In this document: positions 59,742 to 64,000 of the stretch, piece after piece
Layout of the letters: each line of letters begins with the position of its first letter
Numbering within the stretch: position 1 is the first letter of the stretch
From: Paraspadella gotoi
Lineage: Eukaryota; Chaetognatha
Length of the DNA: 64,000 bases
Reading direction: 5' to 3'
NCBI GenBank assembly: GCA_051294375.1
Contig: CM119265.1
Location: forward strand, 18,524,631 to 18,588,630
Made by a program: the position numbers and the translations under genes
The notes under the pieces: generated by a model
What the model was told of the DNA's origin: nothing
The model's input: the letters and a program-made list of their open reading frames with translations, nothing else
The model's database searches: none

Positions 59742-62700
59742 ATCTGATAATAATATTATATTTTATTATAAAATAATTTTATTTTATTTATTATTTTAAT
59801 ATTCAAATAATTTTTTAAAAAAATATTTTTATAATTCATATATAATAAAAAATTATTTTTAACTGAACAGGATTTTTCTGAAAAATTCAGGCCCAGGATC
59901 TCACTGTGCGCCGGTTCTAAAGCTTAGTACTACGCATAGTACTAATCTTTGTTGGATCAAAACGAGCTCGATTTTAAAGAAAAGTTGATCGGTTTTAAGA
60001 GCGATTTTTGCGATTGCTTTTTGGCGATTACTTTCGAACGGATTGTCGGATTATGATGAAATTATGCTTGTAGATAATGTTTGCAATTGTTTATCGAACG
60101 CTACCAAATTTGATATAAAATAATGAGTTGTTTAGAAACGATGCTCATCCCCAATACAGACTATCCTAGCTTAGAATGTTACGAAATAGTGGTAAAAAAA
60201 GTCAAGTATTTTTCTATTAGTATGAAAAAAATTTATAACCTTATCGCTCTTTGTTTCGATTATATATCTGATATTTTTACTCGTTTTTTACTCACAGACG
60301 ACGTCACCAGTGATCGTCCCTTAGATTACGAGGAATTCGTCCTTAAATTCAAGCTATCTTCTTTCTGCCTTCACCTTATCTGTGATACTGCGCCTAAACC
60401 TTACCAAGTCAGTCTTTTGAAGTTCTGATCTCAATTTGCCTTTGTCTGCCTCATTATTAAACTCTTTTTAACCCGTTAGTTGTCCAAAGTCATCCTTCGT
60501 GAAACTGTGTCCAGCTTGTCCGTGCGGACGTCCAACAATGGCATTCGGCTTAGCTTGGACATAACCGACGTCCATATCACTGGCAAGGGTCCTATTCGAT
60601 GTATTGATGCGACGTCGGCAGAGGCGGTTGCTGCTTCGCTCGTTCGCCCCGTCGACGAATTGACCGTTCAATCCAAGCCTCTTGTAGCAGTTGTGGTCCA
60701 GACAAAGCCGCTGGACCAGAAGGCGGATACCGTCATCCGCATCGAAATGTGCTCTTTCGAGGTCAACATGGACATCCACACGGCCGAGGCCGCCATTAAC
60801 TTCATGGAACCCATGAAAGTACGTACAATTTTTTTATTTGGCATGCAACAAGGGGATGACCATTGATTACAAATTATTATTTATTACTTCGCTGAAACTC
60901 TGACGTTCTTCACGGTATGATATGACAGAACAGTACGTTCACGGATCGTCTTGAGGCGGCGGCACGCGACGTCAAGACGAACATAAAAAATGCCTCGGAA
61001 ATCGCTATGAAAGAAGCCATCGAAAGCCACGGTTTCGTCAAAATAGACGTTCTTATCAAACCTTCCTGCGTGATACTCGCTGGTAAATGAAATTTTTTTC
61101 GCGCCTTTAATTCCGTTCTCATATCGCCTCCTTTTGTCCAGAAAAGGGAGTTTTCGACGAAAAGCTCCACAAGATGCTCGTCCTTCAATTGGGTCAGCTG
61201 CATCTTAGGTCGGAACACAACGGAATAGATCCCTCTGAAGCTGAAAGTCTTGATTTCGAACAATTGAAGTCTCGAGCCTATGACAGATACACTTTAGACA
61301 TGGAAAGCCTGCAAGTCATGGCGGCCAACCCTGGAGATCCTTGGAGAGATAGATTAAAGGCTGGTATGTGTCAACTTGTTTTTTTTTTGTCCTAACTACT
61401 AACTATTTTTTTTTCTATTGCTTTTTTTTTATTGTCGTCGTTAATTTTATGGCATGTTTGATAAATTAAACTAGGTGACTGTCATAAATTTTTCTTTTTT
61501 TATGAAATTGGTACAACCAATATAACCAATATTATATTTCAGGTAACTCTTCTATGCATGTCTTGCCCGCCACATCGGCACAACTCCAACTCGGGAAATG
61601 TCTGTTGAATACCGATCCGCGTCTCGCCAAAATTCAATTATCTGGAAAACTACCTTCATTACAGGTTCATGGAGAAGTTTGATTTCTGGTCACTGGCCAA
61701 TAATTTTTATAATTTTTATATTGGTTGTACCAATTTTATAAAGGCGTTGATAATTTTTTCAATTTTATCAGCTATTCGTCAGTCCGATGGTTATCAAAAT
61801 TATAGGAGAGGTGATTATCAGCATTCCGTTGGACAAAATTCAAATGTCAGCGATGGAACCTGAACAGGAAGAATACCCTGACACCAGAGATTTTGGAGAA
61901 ACAAGAAAGAAGATGTTGAAACGAGGTTTTCAATCCAACCTTCAGCCTATAGAGGTTAGGGTTGATGCTGTTATCCTTTTAATGATTCCTCTTAGTCCTA
62001 ACGACTTATGCATTTTTTAATTTGGCAACACTGATTGATTCTTATGCTTCTTGGATTTGTGGTGATGTCTATTTTTATTTTTCATCTTTAAAATTATATT
62101 TTTTCATAAATACTTTTGTACATGTTTTTAGAATCGCGCTCAAAAGCTCTGGAAGCAGGGTTTGAATAGGCAGCGTGTTATAAATCGGTTTCACAAAATC
62201 ATAATGGTATTATAAATGTTTTCGTGTTAAATTTGTATAATATGTACATAAACAGTGGTAATTTTATATTCCATGGGAACTGGGAAATCTAAATTTTTGT
62301 TGCGCCGTTTCATATGAATCTTTAATAGAGCAAACGTCTACATAGTACCTACTGTGGTGGACTAAAATCCAGCAACCGTTCATCAGTGACCATTGGTGCA
62401 GGAGGCTAGTCATTCCCCTCCTAACCCAAAGGTCCGGGGTTCTAGCCGGGTGGTCGCCTCGCAGTTAAAAGGGACGGGGCACTTAACCCGCCTGTAACAC
62501 GGTGTTACAGCCTGATTCAAAGCTCAGAGACTGCTGATATAGAATGGTTCTGTCACTAACTCATAACAATTATTACTGTCTCTTCATTGGTGAGCTCGAC
62601 TTTCGAACATAGCAACAACAACACTTTCAGGTGACATGCTTTAACCTGGCAACGCACTTTCTGCCAACAACACATCAGGCGACATGCCTCAACTTGGTGA

Positions 62701-64000
62701 CGAACTTTCCACAACCAATTCACTGAAGAGACGCAACAGACTTATCCCTAGGGGAGGGGGGATGTATGGTGGATTAAAATCCACAAACCATTTATCAGCG
62801 GCCATTAGTGCAGGAGGCAAGTCATTCGCCTCCCAACCGAAAGGTCCAGGGTTCTGTCCCGGTGCTCGCCTAGCAGTTAAGAGGGATGGGGCGCTTAACC
62901 CGCCTGTAACACGGGGGTTACAGCCTAATCCGAAGATCAGGGACTGCTTATAATTATATTGAACGGTTCTGTCACTAACTCATAACATTTATTACTGTCT
63001 CTTTAGTACATATGAATACATGCAACTTCTCTGGTAACGCTTTAAAAAAAGAATTCTATTACCGTCTGACTTTTTTGGGTTCGTTTGTTCGTACACTAAA
63101 TTGTTGTTTATAGTGAAAAATTTAAGGAGCCTGCATTGGGAAATTTAGGGCGACACTTTACTTTCTATAAACGCATGAATACTCGAGCTTTCTTTGATAT
63201 AGTTTGCGGTCAAAATATTTTCTGTTTGTTCACGTTCTCAATTCTTTTCCTACTAGGAACGACCCAATTCTCACAAGGCCAACCTGATAAGCGCCGAGCA
63301 CTTGTTGGCCGTGGACGCGGCGACGACCCGTCGTAAAATCAGTATCATGCCGAAGATATTGGACGAAGACGAAGACGAAGTTGACGAGGCCGCGACGGCC
63401 ACGGAAGCGCCTTCGTCGTCGCTGCTCGAAAAGAAAGAATCGCTGGAGGAAGAAGTTACAGACTTAGAATTCGAGATGGAAATCGTCCAACTTCGATTGC
63501 TGTATTCCAACGTTCTTGGTATTTTCATTCTTTGGCTTATGCTACATGGGTGGGGACCATAAATCTGGACAAAATTTTAAAAAATCATTACTCTATTGTT
63601 AAGGATTTTCGAAATATGAATAAAGATTCAAATTATGCTCTTTCTTAACTTTTAGCCGATACATTAATTGTTTTGAATTTCTTTGATAAAATACTTATTT
63701 TGATGCAACAAATCCAACTGCTCTGTTTTCTCCGCGCGGTTTGGAAGAAAACTGTTTGATTACTTATTGTTTAATCACAATGTCTACAAATCCAATTCTA
63801 AAAAATGCCATATAAAATTATTAATAAAAATGGTTATTTATAATATAAGAATGATTTTGGATGGTATGCATTATATTTTTGTAAAAAAAATATTGAGGTA
63901 GTAGGGAAGGTTCGGGTAAGTTACTATTATAGTCCAATTAGCTGAAATTAAATGACATTAAAGAGAAGACATACTAATATTTTTCAGTGGTTATTTTTGA
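54309..64000 (+). CDS. VPS13: VPS13 (A/C-type) bridge-like lipid transfer protein, N-terminal third
   Basis: VPS13 proteins form long hydrophobic grooves that move phospholipids between membranes at contact sites. Visible exons: 54309-54486, 55219-55390, 55475-55664, 55743-55954, 56033-56177, 56241-56309, 56369-56481, 56621-56805, 57180-57371, 60298-60407, 60480-60818, 60929-61082, 61142-61363, 61543-61664, 61772-61954, (62132-62206 doubtful), 63257-63518, then an exon opening at 63988. The rest lies to the right. About 970 of more than 3000 residues are present. The start MVFESIIVSALNPILGKYIE is the conserved chorein motif, so the ATG at 54309 is preferred to the one at 54300. KIPWKNLYTEPVVINIEGLY, TQIVKNVQIVINDIHVRYED, ALDVFNIIIARQIA and LKSRAYDRYTLDMESLQVM follow. 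The doubtful exon is phase-neutral, so it may be skipped. The A/C subtype call is by overall resemblance. Confidence 0.93.
54538..54988. repeat. Dispersed AT-rich repeat, copy 2, ending at the assembly gap
   Basis: Matches 1160-1600 in order. It lies in the first VPS13 intron and runs into the 10-N gap. The bases on both sides of the gap are near duplicates (AGATCTNAAAAAAAA-ATTTT), which suggests a collapsed repeat. Confidence 0.8.
54989..54998. other. Assembly gap (10 N)
   Basis: Ten consecutive N characters inside an AT-rich repeat in VPS13 intron 1. The true gap size is unknown. Confidence 0.99.
57836..58566. mobile_element. MITE with 13-bp terminal inverted repeats, copy 2
   Basis: A 731-bp element begins GTCGGATCTGCTT and ends with its exact reverse complement AAGCAGATCCGAC. 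The last 29 bases also fold on themselves. The interior shares GGACGGACGGAC and TTGCATAAT segments with copy 1. It lies in VPS13 intron 57372-60297. Confidence 0.8.
59585..59745. repeat. (AAT)n followed by (ATT)n microsatellite palindrome
   Basis: An AATAATAAT array is followed after about 60 A/T-only bases by an ATTATTATT array, so the two halves can pair. It lies in VPS13 intron 57372-60297. Confidence 0.9.
61499..61542. repeat. Left inverted copy of the ATTGGTACAACCAAT element beside a VPS13 exon
   Basis: TTTATGAAATTGGTACAACC continues to the acceptor TTTCAG of exon 61543-61664. It pairs with 61713-61739 over 26 of 27 bases. Confidence 0.8.
61713..61739. repeat. Right inverted copy of the ATTGGTACAACCAAT element
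   Basis: TTATATTGGTTGTACCAATT lies about 50 bases after exon 61543-61664 and is the reverse complement of the left copy. A single copy with the same boundaries, AATGAATGGATAATTATTAT then ATTGGTTGTACCAAT, occurs at 56953-56992. Confidence 0.8.
62352..62582 (+). mobile_element. tRNA-like SINE, copy B
   Basis: Starts GTGGTGGACTAAAATCC. It has GTGCAGGAGGCTAGTCATTC, a B-box-like GGTCCGGGGTTCTAGCC, the palindrome CCTGTAACACGGTGTTACAG, and ends AACTCATAACAATTATTACT. It lies in a VPS13 intron, directly ahead of copy C. Confidence 0.75.
62763..63003 (+). mobile_element. tRNA-like SINE, copy C
   Basis: A direct copy of the 62352 element with the same order of boxes (GGTCCAGGGTTCTGTCCCGG, CCTGTAACACGGG, TCACTAACTCATAACA). 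The two copies are separated by about 180 bases containing two GGYGACATGCYTYAAC units. Confidence 0.75.

Noticed and set aside
62763-62900. A functional tRNA gene in the SINE head
   Set aside because: Only a B-box-like sequence is clear. I could not fold a full cloverleaf with an acceptor stem, and the sequence is repeated with a long non-tRNA tail.

Overview
This is a stretch of an animal (metazoan) nuclear genome, probably an invertebrate. It is AT-rich, the genes are split by GT-AG introns, and the proteins are animal orthologues: WDR47, a calcium-independent phospholipase A2-gamma, DTD1, EEF1E1/AIMP3, NUP58, XRN1 and a VPS13. The sequence does not fix the phylum. Nothing is bacterial or viral, and there is no rRNA, CRISPR array or convincing functional tRNA gene. 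A run of 10 Ns at 54989-54998 marks an assembly gap.

Left half, minus strand (1-34190). One very large gene, the WDR47 orthologue, runs from its start codon at 34190 leftwards past the window edge. At least 17 coding exons can be joined in phase. An eighteenth (24784-25003) has good splice sites but does not keep the frame. Two other genes lie inside its introns. A two-exon C2H2 zinc-finger gene (13404-15513, same strand) sits in a 16.9 kb intron. An almost intronless PNPLA8-like phospholipase (26089-28430, opposite strand) sits in a 3.0 kb intron. GC-rich, ORF-poor islands surround the zinc-finger gene and are probably regulatory DNA or untranslated exons.

Middle, 34191-38300. A repeat-rich intergenic region separates the WDR47 start from the rightward genes. 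It holds one unidentified 93-codon ORF.

Right half, plus strand (38301-64000). Four genes follow head to tail with very short gaps: DTD1, 85 bp, EEF1E1, 186 bp, NUP58, 146 bp, XRN1. No AATAAA signal was seen in the three gaps, and 3'-splice-site-like sequence lies ahead of each start. This looks like an operon resolved by trans-splicing, which is inference. All four act in tRNA proofreading, the aminoacyl-tRNA synthetase complex, nuclear transport or RNA decay. After a 1.4 kb gap, a VPS13A/C-type lipid-transfer protein begins and runs off the right edge, with an exon starting 13 bases from the end.

Repeats fill most introns. They include a tRNA-like SINE (three copies), a MITE with 13-bp terminal repeats whose 3' end is itself a hairpin, and a family carrying the near-palindrome ATTGGTACAACCAAT. 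That family lies 20-26 nt upstream of three splice acceptors and brackets one VPS13 exon. There is also a perfect 53-bp inverted repeat inside a NUP58 intron, a long purine tract, and recurrent degenerate TTAGGG-like blocks. All exon joins were made by eye from frame, splice consensus and family conservation; no alignment or transcript data were used.
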